A program made the position numbers and the translations under genes. 64,000 nt of DNA from Aliarcobacter cryaerophilus ATCC 43158 (GTDB lineage Bacteria > Campylobacterota > Campylobacteria > Campylobacterales > Arcobacteraceae): positions 992,001 through 1,056,000 of the forward strand of contig NZ_CP032823.1 in NCBI RefSeq assembly GCF_003660105.1, written 5' to 3'. Position 1 is the stretch's first letter, and each line of letters starts with the position of its first letter. Below, piece after piece: positions 33,893-44,399 of the stretch. A model generated the notes under the pieces. It worked only from the letters and a program-made list of their open reading frames with translations, was not told the origin of the DNA and did no database searches.

Positions 33893-36781
33893 ATGAAAGC
33901 CCTAAAAATAATATCTTATTTAATACTTTCACTACTATTTTTATATATTATAAGCGGGTTTTTTCTTCTTCCTTATATTGCAAAAAAAGAGATAATAAAA
34001 AACTTAGATGAAATTTTAATTACAAAAACAAAAATTGAGAAGATATATTTTAATCCTCTAACTTTGAATTTAGAGATAAACGGTTTTTCGCTTTTAGATG
34101 AAAAAGATCAAGAAATTTTAGGTTTAAAAAATTTATTTATTGATTTTAGAGCTTTAAAATCAATAGAAAAGAAGCATTTTCATATAAAAAATATTTTACT
34201 TGAAGGTATTTATTTAAATATTATAGAAGAAGAAAAAGGAGTTTTTAACCTAGCAAGTTTAATAAAACAAACAGAAACAAAAGAAGAAGAAACAAAACAT
34301 AAAGAGGTAGAAAAACTTATTGATTTTTTAGTTTCTAAAATAGTTTTAAAAGATACAAATATAGATTTTACAAGTTTTACAGATAAAAAAAAGTACAACT
34401 TACATCTAAAAGATATAAACTATACTATATATGATTTTGGAACATTCAAAAACTCTTTATCCTCGAACAATTTGGAATTTAAATTAAATGAAAATACAGA
34501 TGTAAAAATATCAGGAGGTCTAAAAATTGACCCTTTTATAGCTTATGGAAAAATTACTATCTCAAATTTAAAAATCAAAGAGCTTTTAGATTTTGATAAA
34601 TCACTTTTCAATTTTGAATTAAATCCTGAAGCAAATATTAATCTTGCTTTAAATTATAATATAGACACTACAAATGATTTTAATCTCTTTTTAAATAGTG
34701 AGATTTTCGAGATAAATGATTTAAAATTAAAACAAAATCAAAAAGAGATAGTAAGATTAAATAAACTAGATTTAAAATATTTTTCATTTGATTTAAACAA
34801 TCAAGAGCTAAATTTTAAAGACTTATATCTAAACGATTTATATGTAAATATGATTTTAGATAAGTCTGGAGTTAATTTTACAAATCTTTTAAAAGAGAAA
34901 AAATATGAAAAAGAGATACAACATAATACTCAAGAAAATAATGTAAATAATAAACCATGGAAAATAAATTTTGAAAATACTAATATAAATGCAAACTTTG
35001 ATTTTGATGATATTTTAAATAATGCAAAGCTAAATATTAAAGATATAAAAGTAAAAACTTCAAATATAAACATAGTAGATGATAAAATAAATATCAAAGG
35101 TGCTAACTTATTAACTTTAAATACAAAATATCTTGATAATAAAAATAAAATAAATATTAGTTCAAGTAAAACAGATTTAACTCATGATGATATTTTTATA
35201 AATGGCTCAAAAGTTGAAATATTAAATTCATCTTTAAAAAAAGATAAAATAACATTTGAAGATGAGAAATTAAAAATTAAAATAACTACAAATAGTTTAG
35301 GTTTAGATTTACAAAAACTATCTATTTTTGATGAAATATCTTTTGATTTATCAAATATAAAAATAAATAATTTAGTTTTAGAAGATAAAAACAATAATAT
35401 ATCTTTATCTTCTAAAAATAGTAACCTCAAAATAAATAACTTTTTACTAGATAAACAGAATAATATATCTATAAATAAAAGTGAACTTTATGATACAAAT
35501 GTTAATTTTTTTGATTCAAATAGCTCTTTTGATATAAAAACAAAAAAGACAAATTTAAAAATCTCAAACTTTAACTTAAAAAAAGATGTAATAACTATTG
35601 GTCAAATATTATTAAAAGAGCCTAAAATAGATATTTTAAATATAGAAAGTAAACTTAAAATTGAAGCTAAGAATATAAATCTTGATTTAAACAAACTAGT
35701 TAGCAAAGAGAATTTATTTAGAATCGATAGAACAAATTTAAACAATCCTCATCTATCTATAATCCTACCAAAAAATATTCAAGCAAAAGGTGAAATAGAA
35801 AAAAATAGTATAAAAAAAGAAGAAGTTGATAAAAAAGTTGAAAATAAAAAAACAACAAAACTAAATTTAGGTCCAATTAATATAAAAAATATGATATTGG
35901 ATTTTGAAGATAAAAACCTTCCAATTCCTTTTAAAACAACAATTTCAAAACTAACTGGAGCAGTTTCAGCAGTAAAAAATAGAGCAAATAGTACTTCAAA
36001 CCTTGAGATAAAAGGGGTTGTAGATGATTATGGAGTTGCTAAAATAACAGGAATTGTAAATCCAAATGATATAAAAATTCTAACAGATATAAATATGAAA
36101 TTTCAAAATATATCTATGAAAAATTTCACACCATATACAGCAAAATTTATTGGTCGAACAATTAAAGATGGTAAGCTTGAACTTGATTTAAACTACAATA
36201 TTAGCGAGTCAAATCTAAAAGCAAAAAATAGTATTATTATTAAAAAACTAGAGCTAGGAGATAAGATAGAAAGTGAAGATGCAGTATCTTTGCCTTTAGA
36301 TTTGGCAATTACACTTCTTGAGGACAGTTCAAATACTATTGATTTAAATCTTCCTGTTTCTGGAAATGTAGATGATCCAGAATTTTCTATCGCTGCAATA
36401 GTTTGGAAAGCATTTGTAAATCTTATTACAAAAGCTATAACAGCACCATTTTCACTTATTGGAAGCTTATTTAATTTTAGTGAAGATGAGATAAATAGTG
36501 TAGATTTTAATTTAAAAGAGAGCGAAATAACTCCTATACAACAAGAGACTTTGGACAAAATAGCTATTATTTTAAATAGTAAAAAAGAGTTTGCAATTAG
36601 TTTTTCTCCTTCTTTTGATGAAAAAAACGAAAAAGAGAAAATTGCTAATCAAAGAGCTTTAAATATTCAAAAATATTTAATTGAAGAAAAATCAATAGAT
36701 AAAAAACAGGTTGTTTTAGAAAAAGATATTAAAAAATCATCTTCAAATATTGATTTAAGCCTAAAAGAGATAAAAGAGTAA
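33893..36781 (+). CDS. DUF748 (AsmA-like) envelope protein
   Basis: A 962-residue protein with one N-terminal membrane helix (about 5-30) and a long, repetitive beta-rich body, with many K-I-x-x-x-N-I-x-I type strands, typical of DUF748/AsmA-like proteins. The DUF748 core is clearest from about 640 to 850 (I-K-N-M-I-L-D-F-E-D, then P-Y-T-A-K-F-I-G-R). The last 100 residues resemble an OmpA-like fold (Q-Q-E-T-L-D-K-I-A, then Q-R-A-L-N-I-Q-K-Y-L). Such proteins are thought to bridge the periplasm for lipid transport. ATG is preceded by AAAGGAAAAAG. Confidence 0.82.
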   Translation: MKALKIISYLILSLLFLYIISGFFLLPYIAKKEIIKNLDEILITKTKIEKIYFNPLTLNLEINGFSLLDEKDQEILGLKNLFIDFRALKSIEKKHFHIKNILLEGIYLNIIEEEKGVFNLASLIKQTETKEEETKHKEVEKLIDFLVSKIVLKDTNIDFTSFTDKKKYNLHLKDINYTIYDFGTFKNSLSSNNLEFKLNENTDVKISGGLKIDPFIAYGKITISNLKIKELLDFDKSLFNFELNPEANINLALNYNIDTTNDFNLFLNSEIFEINDLKLKQNQKEIVRLNKLDLKYFSFDLNNQELNFKDLYLNDLYVNMILDKSGVNFTNLLKEKKYEKEIQHNTQENNVNNKPWKINFENTNINANFDFDDILNNAKLNIKDIKVKTSNINIVDDKINIKGANLLTLNTKYLDNKNKINISSSKTDLTHDDIFINGSKVEILNSSLKKDKITFEDEKLKIKITTNSLGLDLQKLSIFDEISFDLSNIKINNLVLEDKNNNISLSSKNSNLKINNFLLDKQNNISINKSELYDTNVNFFDSNSSFDIKTKKTNLKISNFNLKKDVITIGQILLKEPKIDILNIESKLKIEAKNINLDLNKLVSKENLFRIDRTNLNNPHLSIILPKNIQAKGEIEKNSIKKEEVDKKVENKKTTKLNLGPINIKNMILDFEDKNLPIPFKTTISKLTGAVSAVKNRANSTSNLEIKGVVDDYGVAKITGIVNPNDIKILTDINMKFQNISMKNFTPYTAKFIGRTIKDGKLELDLNYNISESNLKAKNSIIIKKLELGDKIESEDAVSLPLDLAITLLEDSSNTIDLNLPVSGNVDDPEFSIAAIVWKAFVNLITKAITAPFSLIGSLFNFSEDEINSVDFNLKESEITPIQQETLDKIAIILNSKKEFAISFSPSFDEKNEKEKIANQRALNIQKYLIEEKSIDKKQVVLEKDIKKSSSNIDLSLKEIKE

Positions 36782-36851
36782 TCTAAAAGCAAAAATTAAG
36801 TCAATATTGTTTATATTTCTAGTTCTTAAAAAATTTAATTAAAGGAAAAAT

Positions 36852-38162
36852 TTGGATCCCGATATACAGTCCTATGTTATGCTTCTTACCGCACTTATAT
36901 TAGTGCTAATGAATGGTTTTTTCGTGCTTTCAGAATTCGCAATTGTTAAAGTTAGACGAACAAAACTAGAAGAGTTTGTAAAACAAGGCAGAAAAAGTGC
37001 AGTTTTAGCACTAAAAATGTCAAATTCTCTTGATACTTATTTAAGTGCAACTCAACTTGGAATTACTTTTTCATCTTTAGCTTTAGGTTGGATAGGTGAA
37101 CCAGCTCTTGCAAGGCTTATAGAGTCAAATGTATCTTTTCTTGCAAATAATCCTGTATTACTTCATACAATAAGTTTTACTATTGCTTTTTCTATTGTTA
37201 CATTTTTACATGTTGTTTTTGGTGAAATTGTTCCAAAATCTATTGCTATTGCAAAAGCTGAAATTATGGTTTTATATATAGCACGTCCTTTATATATATT
37301 TTGGTTAATTTTTTATCCACTTATTAGATTTTTTGATATTGTTGCTGCTGCGGTTCTTAGAGCACTTGGAGTTAAACCTGCAACAGAGCATGAATTAGCT
37401 CACTCAGAAGAAGAACTTAGAATTATAGTAAATGAGAGTTTTAAGGGTGGACATATTGATTCTGTTGAGAGTGAAATAATAAAAAATGCAGTTGATTTTT
37501 CAGAAACTGTTGCAAAAGAGATTATGACTCCAAGAAAAGATATGATATGTTTAAATTCTGAAAAAAGTTTTGAAGAAAATATAAAAAGAGTAACTTCTAC
37601 AAAGCATACAAGATATCCATATTGCCACGGAGGAAAAGATAATATTGTAGGGATGGTTCACACTAGAGATTTATTAAATAATGCTCTTGAAAATAAAGAA
37701 ATTGATATTTCAAAACTTGTAAGACCAATTATTATGGTGCCTGAAAACACTTCAATATCTTCAATTTTAACAAGAATGAATAAAAGTAGAATACATTTAG
37801 CATTGGTTGTAGATGAGTATGGTGGGACTTCTGGACTTATTACTATGGATGATATTATTGAAGAGATTATTGGTGAAACTACAGATGAGCATGATCCAAA
37901 AAATGAAACTATAAAAAAAATAGATGAAAATAAATATGAGCTAGATGGTATGGTAAATATTGAAAAAGTTGAAGAGATTCTAGATATAAATTTTGATGAT
38001 GATAAGGTATCTGTTACAATAGGCGGAAGAATTTTTAATTTAATAGGAAGATTACCAATTGCTGGAGAAACTATTGAAGATAAAGATTGTATTTATAAAA
38101 TTATAGAAGTAGGAAGTAATCGTATAAAAAGAATATTATGCGAAAAAAGAGTACAAGAATAA
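36852..38162 (+). CDS. CNNM/HlyC-CorC family membrane protein with CBS pair
   Basis: A 436-residue protein. A DUF21/CNNM transmembrane domain (about 1-200, four helices) is followed by a CBS pair (about 220-345, including M-T-P-R-K-D-M and D-E-Y-G-G-T-S-G-L) and a CorC_HlyC C-terminal domain (about 350-430). The family is linked to Mg2+ or Co2+ efflux, and related ones were mislabelled hemolysins. The start is TTG at 36852, with AAAGGAAAA upstream; no ATG precedes the first helix. It ends at a hairpin shared with convergent mutS2. Confidence 0.9.
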   Translation: MDPDIQSYVMLLTALILVLMNGFFVLSEFAIVKVRRTKLEEFVKQGRKSAVLALKMSNSLDTYLSATQLGITFSSLALGWIGEPALARLIESNVSFLANNPVLLHTISFTIAFSIVTFLHVVFGEIVPKSIAIAKAEIMVLYIARPLYIFWLIFYPLIRFFDIVAAAVLRALGVKPATEHELAHSEEELRIIVNESFKGGHIDSVESEIIKNAVDFSETVAKEIMTPRKDMICLNSEKSFEENIKRVTSTKHTRYPYCHGGKDNIVGMVHTRDLLNNALENKEIDISKLVRPIIMVPENTSISSILTRMNKSRIHLALVVDEYGGTSGLITMDDIIEEIIGETTDEHDPKNETIKKIDENKYELDGMVNIEKVEEILDINFDDDKVSVTIGGRIFNLIGRLPIAGETIEDKDCIYKIIEVGSNRIKRILCEKRVQE

Positions 38163-38174
38163 TTTCTTAAAATA

Positions 38175-38200
38175 GAGCTAAAGTTTTATAACTTTAGCTC
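38175..38200. terminator. Bidirectional hairpin between CorC-like gene and mutS2
   Basis: A perfect 11-base stem, GAGCTAAAGTT/AACTTTAGCTC, around a TTAT loop between convergent genes. The mutS2 stop codon (38178-38180) is inside the left arm. Confidence 0.7.
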
Positions 38201-40379
38201 CAAATCCACCACTACTTGGATGTGCATCTTCAAAACCTTTTACTCTTGGGTGTTTTTTCAAGAATTCTTTTACAGCAAAAGCTAATTTTCCAGAACCAAT
38301 TCCATGATATACCAAAACTTCTTCAAATCCAGCCAAAAGAGCATCACTTAAAAACTTATCAAGATTTTCAATAGCTTCTTCTGCTCTTTGTCCATGTAAA
38401 TCTAACTTTATATTCCCTGTTTCTGGCTTTTGTATAGTTACAACTGCTTTTTTTGTAGGAATTTTTGGTGGAGGATTTCCACTTCTACTTAAATCATTAA
38501 GTTGAACTTGAACTTTCATTCCCATATCATTTTCAATAAATGCCTTAGAACCTTTAATTGAAACTATAGTGCCCTTTGTACTTCTATATTTAACTCTATC
38601 ACCTACTTTTAACTCTATTTGTTCTTGTACTTTTTCAACTTCTATCTCTTTTGCTATTTTGTGTGAAACATTTAAATGTTGATGAGATTGACTAACAAGT
38701 TTTGCTTTTATAGCCTTTTTCGCTTCATCTCTTGCATCTTTATACTCTTTGTGAAGTTTTGATTTTTCACTATAAATATGTAAATCCAAACTCTCTTTTT
38801 GTTCTTTTAAATTATTTGTTAATCTTTTATAATTTTCTATTTCACTATCTAAATTTGATATTTTTTGCCTATACTCTTTTTCTAGCTCACTACTTCTTTC
38901 TATTAACTCATTTAATCTATCTTTATCTTCTCCATAAACCTCTTTTGCTCTTTTTACAACTCCAGCTGGGATTTTATATCTCAAAGCTGTTTCAAAAGCA
39001 TAAGATCTACCAATAGTTCCTTGTAAAAATTGATATGTTGGTCTTTGATTCTCTTCATCATAAAGTGCTGCTATTAGCTCAACATCTGGGTTTGAAGCCA
39101 TCAAAGCAGCTAATCTTTTATGGTGAGTTGTAATAATTATTTTTATATCATTTTTTATTAAATCTTCAATTATAACTTTAAATAAGCTAGCAGCTTCATC
39201 TGAATCAGTACCTAATTCTATCTCATCAACTCCAACTATTGCATTTTTTACTTCAAAAAGCTTTGAAAATTCTAGCATTCTACCAGCAAATGTAGAGATA
39301 TCATTTTTCACACTTTGAGGGTCATCTAAAACAGCATTAATTGATTTAAAATTACTTACAACTGTACTTTTATGTGCATTGTATGGAAGTAGATATTTTG
39401 ATAAAAAAATCGCACTTAAAATCGATTTTAGCATCATCGTTTTTCCACCTGCATTTACACCTGTTATCATAATGACGCTCTTTGAAAAATCAATACTAAT
39501 CGGTCTTGGACTACTTAAAGCTGGATGACAAAAATCAACAAGTCTATTTTCATCTTTTTTTGAAGGTAAAATAAAATTCTTATCCCCTATTTTTGAGAAA
39601 AATATCCTTGCTTGATAGTGATCAAACTTATCAAACTCTTTATTTATAAACTTTAAAAACAGTAGATTTCTTTCAAAAAGATGAGAAATCTCTTTACAAA
39701 GTCTAAACAAAATCTCCTCTTGTTTATTTTTCAAATCACTCTGTTTTTGTTTTAAATCACTAACACTATGTGGAATTACATAAAAAAATCCTGAATTTGA
39801 CCTATCTATAACACTTCCACTAAGTATATGATTAAATCCACCACGAACTAGTAAACACTCCTGTTCATTTATAAAATGTACTTGCATATCTACTAAATAT
39901 GGCTTAATTTTTGAAGAGTTTATAGTTTTATAAAGACTCTGTTTTATCTCTTCTTTATTTTTATAAATCGCTTGTTTTATATTGTCAAAATCTTCATCAA
40001 CACCCTCTTTTAGATTTGCTTTATCATCAAAATATTCACAAATTTTTAAAATCTCATTTGTAATAACGATTTTATCCATCCATTCAAGAAGTTTTCCTTC
40101 AAAATTAAACCTTTTTAGATACAAAAAATAGTTTATTATTTTTATAAATTCATAAATTTCATAAACTCTTAAAATACCCTGTTTTTGAATGTGCATTAGT
40201 TGTGAATCAAGATTTTGTACCATTAAAGGCTGTTTTATATTATAGTTTGAAAGTTCACTTATTATTTTATAGTGAATATTTATATCGCCTTCTAGTATTA
40301 TAGATTTTTCTCTTGCAAAAAGTTTTGAAAAGTTTGTGATATATTCGTTTAAGTCTAGTTTTTTTATTAAATTTTCCAT
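38178..40379 (-). CDS. mutS2: Endonuclease MutS2
   Basis: A 733-residue MutS-family ATPase without the mismatch-recognition domain I. The N-terminal core/lever region is followed by Walker A G-V-N-A-G-G-K-T, Walker B V-G-V-D-E-I-E-L-G and the T-T-H-H segment. A coiled-coil linker (about 500-560) and a KOW-like region (V-G-D-R-V-K-Y-R-S-T-K-G) come before a C-terminal Smr nuclease domain with L-D-L-H-G-Q-R-A-E-E and V-Y-H-G-I-G-S-G-K-L. MutS2 suppresses homologous recombination (Helicobacter) and rescues collided ribosomes (Bacillus). Length is normal. Confidence 0.94.
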   Translation of the reverse strand: MENLIKKLDLNEYITNFSKLFAREKSIILEGDINIHYKIISELSNYNIKQPLMVQNLDSQLMHIQKQGILRVYEIYEFIKIINYFLYLKRFNFEGKLLEWMDKIVITNEILKICEYFDDKANLKEGVDEDFDNIKQAIYKNKEEIKQSLYKTINSSKIKPYLVDMQVHFINEQECLLVRGGFNHILSGSVIDRSNSGFFYVIPHSVSDLKQKQSDLKNKQEEILFRLCKEISHLFERNLLFLKFINKEFDKFDHYQARIFFSKIGDKNFILPSKKDENRLVDFCHPALSSPRPISIDFSKSVIMITGVNAGGKTMMLKSILSAIFLSKYLLPYNAHKSTVVSNFKSINAVLDDPQSVKNDISTFAGRMLEFSKLFEVKNAIVGVDEIELGTDSDEAASLFKVIIEDLIKNDIKIIITTHHKRLAALMASNPDVELIAALYDEENQRPTYQFLQGTIGRSYAFETALRYKIPAGVVKRAKEVYGEDKDRLNELIERSSELEKEYRQKISNLDSEIENYKRLTNNLKEQKESLDLHIYSEKSKLHKEYKDARDEAKKAIKAKLVSQSHQHLNVSHKIAKEIEVEKVQEQIELKVGDRVKYRSTKGTIVSIKGSKAFIENDMGMKVQVQLNDLSRSGNPPPKIPTKKAVVTIQKPETGNIKLDLHGQRAEEAIENLDKFLSDALLAGFEEVLVYHGIGSGKLAFAVKEFLKKHPRVKGFEDAHPSSGGFGAKVIKL

Positions 40380-40466
40380 AGCGCAAATTGTATCAAAATA
40401 GCTATAAGGTTCTTATGAAAAATTTCATATTTTTAGATTAAAACTATAGTAAAAATATTAATAAAT

Positions 40467-43355
40467 TCAATTTTTTTGATTAAATTTATTAAAACTATCA
40501 ATCATATTTGAAGGTGTTGTAAATACTCTTTTAAATATATTTAAAGGTGCAGAAAATCCATCTTTAAATAAATTTGTAGTAAGAACTGGGTCACTTAAGC
40601 TTCCTGTTAATTGAATTTGTGTCTCAACTCTCTTTTCATCTCCCAATAAAATATAATTTATAATGGGAATATATTCAAATACAGATGAATATGTTTTTAA
40701 AAATACTAAATTAAGCGTTGCATCTACTTCTTTTTTATTTAAATCTAAAACACCTTTTCCTTCAAAATCCATACCATTTCCAACTGTGTGTAAATTTTTT
40801 ATATCAATTAAATTTTTATCGTTATCATATTCAAATTCAACTACACCCTCTTTTATCTTATAAATTCCTAGTTTATTTAAGCCAAAAACAGCAGGAATAG
40901 CCAAAAGTGGATTTATAAAAGCTGGTGAACTTTCAATTAAAAACATAATATTATTTAAAATACTAACATTTTTTAAACTACTATCTTCAATTATCAATTT
41001 TCCTTTTATACTTTTTGTAGTTCCATTTGCAAAAAAATCAATTTTTCCACCATCTAAAATATTACTATTTGCAAAAGTATTTATAAATTTTTCATTTATC
41101 TTTGCTGCATATATATCTATAATATTATTTTTATTTGTAAAACTTATTTTACTATCTTCATATTCCAAATAGAAAAATTTTCTATCTTTATTTATATTTA
41201 ACTCATAAAAATCTGCTAAAATTTTATTTTTATTATTTATAACTATATTTGATTTTGTTCCAATAATACCTAAATTTCCTATCTTCTCATGAATATCATT
41301 GTATTTTATATCATAAAAAATATCATATCCATCTAATTTTATTGTTGTTTGTTTATCTCTTACTCTTAAAAAAATATCATCTGTTTTTGAGTTTATATCT
41401 AAAATACCATTTTTATACTTTCCTAAAATATCAAGCTCTTTTAAATCTTGATTATCTTTTTTTATAGGTAAATCCAAATCAAATAAAGATGCATTAAAAG
41501 TTATTAAATCTTTTTTTATATCCAAATTAGCACTTTTTATTTTATACTCTTGACTATCAAAAAATAGTTTACAATTTTTTAAATCTATATTTGTATCAAA
41601 TTCTACTTTACTATTTTTACTAATATTTTCATCATAATAAATATCATATCCATCTAAAAAAAGTTCTATATGATCTTTAATATTTAAAGTTATTGAGTTA
41701 TCACTAGAAGATATCTGTACACTTTCTTTATTGATATTTCCATAAAAATCTAAACTATTTAGCTCTTTGTTGTCTTTTTTTATAGGAACAATAAATCCAC
41801 TAACAAATCCATTAAAGTCTATCTTATCTTTATCTATAATTTTTAAAGATATGTTTCCATTGTTTATACTATTTTGTTTTAAAATATCTGAATAATTATA
41901 TATTTTTGAAATATCGTTTATATTTATAGTCAAAAAATTATCATATTTTATAGTTGTTTTCAAATCTTTTAGCTCAATATTAACATTTTTACTAAAATCC
42001 ATAAAAATATCACTATTTATATTTGTAATATTTAATATTTTAGAATTTTTGCTATCTTTTACTAAAATTCTATTTATTTGTGAATTTCCTTCTGCTTTTA
42101 AGCTATTTAAATTTAGTTTTAAATTTGCTTTAGCATCTACTATATCTTCGAAAATAAAACTAGCATCATTTATATATAATAAATTATTTTCTAAAATAAC
42201 TTTTGCACCATTCGTTTCAAAATCAAACCCAGAGATAGAAATATTTGATTTTTCTGCTATAAAAACTCCATTATAACTCATAGGCTTATCTTCTGCATAC
42301 GGGAAAGACAAAAGAAGCTTTGCTTGTGTTTCTCCATTTTTTTGCAAAACAGGAACAATAATTTCATAAGCTTTTAAAATATCTAAAATATCTTTATCCA
42401 AAGAGCTCTTAGCTTCTATATTAACCAAAACCAATCCATTATTCTCATTTGCAATATCTTTTATTGTTACAAAACTATTTTTAAGCTCTTTTCTTTTATA
42501 TGTTGCATCTACCAAATCAAAATGTAAAGTACTATTTTTGAAATTTACATCAACTTTGCTTGTATTTATCTCTTCTAAACTATTTTCAAATCTTATTTTT
42601 GCATTTTCAATAATTGCATCACCTTGTAAGCTTTTTTCGATTATTTCATTTTTATTTAAGTCAAATTCACCATAAAACCAATTTAGTTTAAAATCACCAT
42701 TTACATTATCATACATCCAAGAATTTGCAACTTCTGGTAAATCAAGATATTTTTTTAAAAAATGTAAGTTTTTGAAAAATTCACTTTTTACAAAAAAATT
42801 AACTCTATCTTTTGTAATATCAATATTTCCATTAACTATTAAATTTTCATAATAAATATCTCCAAAATATTTTAACTCTTCATCAAAATAGTCTATTTTT
42901 GCCTTTCCCTTAAATAAAATATTGTAATCTTTTAAATATAAATTGTTAATATCTAGCAAAACTTCTTTTGATAGGACATTTATTTTTGAGTCAAGTAAAA
43001 AAAACTTATTTTCAACACTTAAAATGTCTTCATCTAATACTATTTTAACTATATTGTCGTTGATTGATAGTTTTTCTATATTAATACTTTGAAACCATTT
43101 TAATACAATTGGTAAAATATCTAAATTCTTTTTTATATCTTCAATTGAGCTATTTGTCATAGTTTTTTTTGATTTATATTCTATATTTTCAATCTTTAAA
43201 ATCAGTTTTTTATCCAATTTCATATAAAATTCCGAAATTTTAAAATTTAATAACTGAAAAGAGCTTATTTTGATACCTGAAAATAGAAGAGAAAACATTA
43301 TTAACAAGAAAGATGATATGAGCAACAATACAAAAATTCTAATCTTTTTTAACAC
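40467..43355 (-). CDS. AsmA-like (YhdP/TamB-type) envelope protein
   Basis: A 962-residue protein with an N-terminal membrane helix (about 5-28) and a long beta-rich periplasmic body. The C-terminal part (about 780-950), with G-M-D-F-E-G-K-G-V-L-D-L and V-E-T-Q-I-Q-L-T-G-S-L-S-D-P-V-L, matches the AsmA-like C-terminal region of YhdP-type proteins, which carry phospholipids to the outer membrane. The start is GTG at 43355 with AAGGGA about 10 bases upstream. It lies head-to-head with mltG, and their coding regions overlap by 38 bases. Confidence 0.82.
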   Translation of the reverse strand: MLKKIRIFVLLLISSFLLIMFSLLFSGIKISSFQLLNFKISEFYMKLDKKLILKIENIEYKSKKTMTNSSIEDIKKNLDILPIVLKWFQSINIEKLSINDNIVKIVLDEDILSVENKFFLLDSKINVLSKEVLLDINNLYLKDYNILFKGKAKIDYFDEELKYFGDIYYENLIVNGNIDITKDRVNFFVKSEFFKNLHFLKKYLDLPEVANSWMYDNVNGDFKLNWFYGEFDLNKNEIIEKSLQGDAIIENAKIRFENSLEEINTSKVDVNFKNSTLHFDLVDATYKRKELKNSFVTIKDIANENNGLVLVNIEAKSSLDKDILDILKAYEIIVPVLQKNGETQAKLLLSFPYAEDKPMSYNGVFIAEKSNISISGFDFETNGAKVILENNLLYINDASFIFEDIVDAKANLKLNLNSLKAEGNSQINRILVKDSKNSKILNITNINSDIFMDFSKNVNIELKDLKTTIKYDNFLTININDISKIYNYSDILKQNSINNGNISLKIIDKDKIDFNGFVSGFIVPIKKDNKELNSLDFYGNINKESVQISSSDNSITLNIKDHIELFLDGYDIYYDENISKNSKVEFDTNIDLKNCKLFFDSQEYKIKSANLDIKKDLITFNASLFDLDLPIKKDNQDLKELDILGKYKNGILDINSKTDDIFLRVRDKQTTIKLDGYDIFYDIKYNDIHEKIGNLGIIGTKSNIVINNKNKILADFYELNINKDRKFFYLEYEDSKISFTNKNNIIDIYAAKINEKFINTFANSNILDGGKIDFFANGTTKSIKGKLIIEDSSLKNVSILNNIMFLIESSPAFINPLLAIPAVFGLNKLGIYKIKEGVVEFEYDNDKNLIDIKNLHTVGNGMDFEGKGVLDLNKKEVDATLNLVFLKTYSSVFEYIPIINYILLGDEKRVETQIQLTGSLSDPVLTTNLFKDGFSAPLNIFKRVFTTPSNMIDSFNKFNQKN

Positions 43356-44397
43356 TTTATATCTATCCCTTATTTCTTGTATTGTTGTGCTTTACTATTT
43401 AAATTTACCAGTTGTTACGAATAAAATAATATTTATTCCAAAAGGTAGTACGAGCAGTATTGTAACACACTTAAACAAAAATGGCTATGAAATGAATATA
43501 ATTGATGAGATTATTTTAAAATCTGGTGGCTTTATACAAAGTGGTTGGATTGATGTTGAGCAAACAAGACTTACAAAAATGGATTTTTTAATAAAACTTC
43601 TTACTTCAAAAGCTGCTTTAAAAACAATTACACTAATTCCAGGCGAAACTTCATACTTTTTTTTAAAGAAAATTGCAGAGGAATTTAACTTAGACGAAAA
43701 CAAACTTCAAAAGATATATAACGAACACTCATATAAACTAGATGGAAATATATTAGCAGATAGCTATTCCTTACCTGTTGGAATGAATGAAGAGTATATT
43801 TTATTTTATCTATTTTCTCAAACAAATAAAAAATATGAGGAGTTCTCAAAAAAAATATTTGGTAAATATGACAAAGAAAAATGGTTTAGATATATATCTT
43901 TAGCTTCAGTTGTACAAAAAGAAGCAGCAACAACAAATGAAATGCCAATAATAGCAAGTGTTGTTCATAATAGATTAAAGAAAAATATGGCACTTCAGAT
44001 GGATGGAACATTAAACTATGGAAAATATTCAAATAGTGTTGTAACAGCTGATAGAATAAGAAATGATGAAACTTCATATAATACTTATAAAAATAAAGGT
44101 TTACCAAAAGATCCAGTTTGTGCAGTTAGTTTAGATGCAATAAAAGCTGCAATTTTTCCTGTAAAAAGTAATTACTTATATTTTGTAAGAGACAATAAAA
44201 CTGGGCTTCATAAGTTCTCAAATGATTATGAAACACATCAAGCAAATATTAATGCAAATATTGGAGTAGTAAAAACTTATACAAAAGTTAATGATAAACC
44301 AAATGATATAGATAACGAAGCTATTGATATTATGAAAAATGATATTTCAAATCAAAAAGCACCTTCAATAAAAGATTTGTTTAATAGTGTAAATTAA
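43318..44397 (+). CDS. mltG: Endolytic murein transglycosylase MltG
   Basis: A 359-residue YceG-family protein. I choose ATG 43318 (AAGAAAG upstream) over the in-frame ATG at 43270. An N-terminal membrane helix (about 5-28) precedes the LysM-like region and the catalytic domain. The catalytic Glu lies in S-V-V-Q-K-E-A, followed by N-R-L-K-K-N-M-x-L-Q-M-D-G-T-L-N-Y. MltG cleaves nascent glycan strands and sets their length. The C-terminal tail of about 45 residues is polar. It overlaps the divergent AsmA-like gene by 38 bases, so its promoter must lie inside that gene. Confidence 0.9.
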   Translation: MSNNTKILIFFNTLYLSLISCIVVLYYLNLPVVTNKIIFIPKGSTSSIVTHLNKNGYEMNIIDEIILKSGGFIQSGWIDVEQTRLTKMDFLIKLLTSKAALKTITLIPGETSYFFLKKIAEEFNLDENKLQKIYNEHSYKLDGNILADSYSLPVGMNEEYILFYLFSQTNKKYEEFSKKIFGKYDKEKWFRYISLASVVQKEAATTNEMPIIASVVHNRLKKNMALQMDGTLNYGKYSNSVVTADRIRNDETSYNTYKNKGLPKDPVCAVSLDAIKAAIFPVKSNYLYFVRDNKTGLHKFSNDYETHQANINANIGVVKTYTKVNDKPNDIDNEAIDIMKNDISNQKAPSIKDLFNSVN

Positions 44398-44399
44398 GA

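Noticed and set aside
36193-36558. 121-codon open frame on the minus strand
   Set aside because: It lies antisense within the DUF748 gene, has Ser-rich composition typical of reversed Asp/Asn/Lys-rich coding DNA and no family resemblance.
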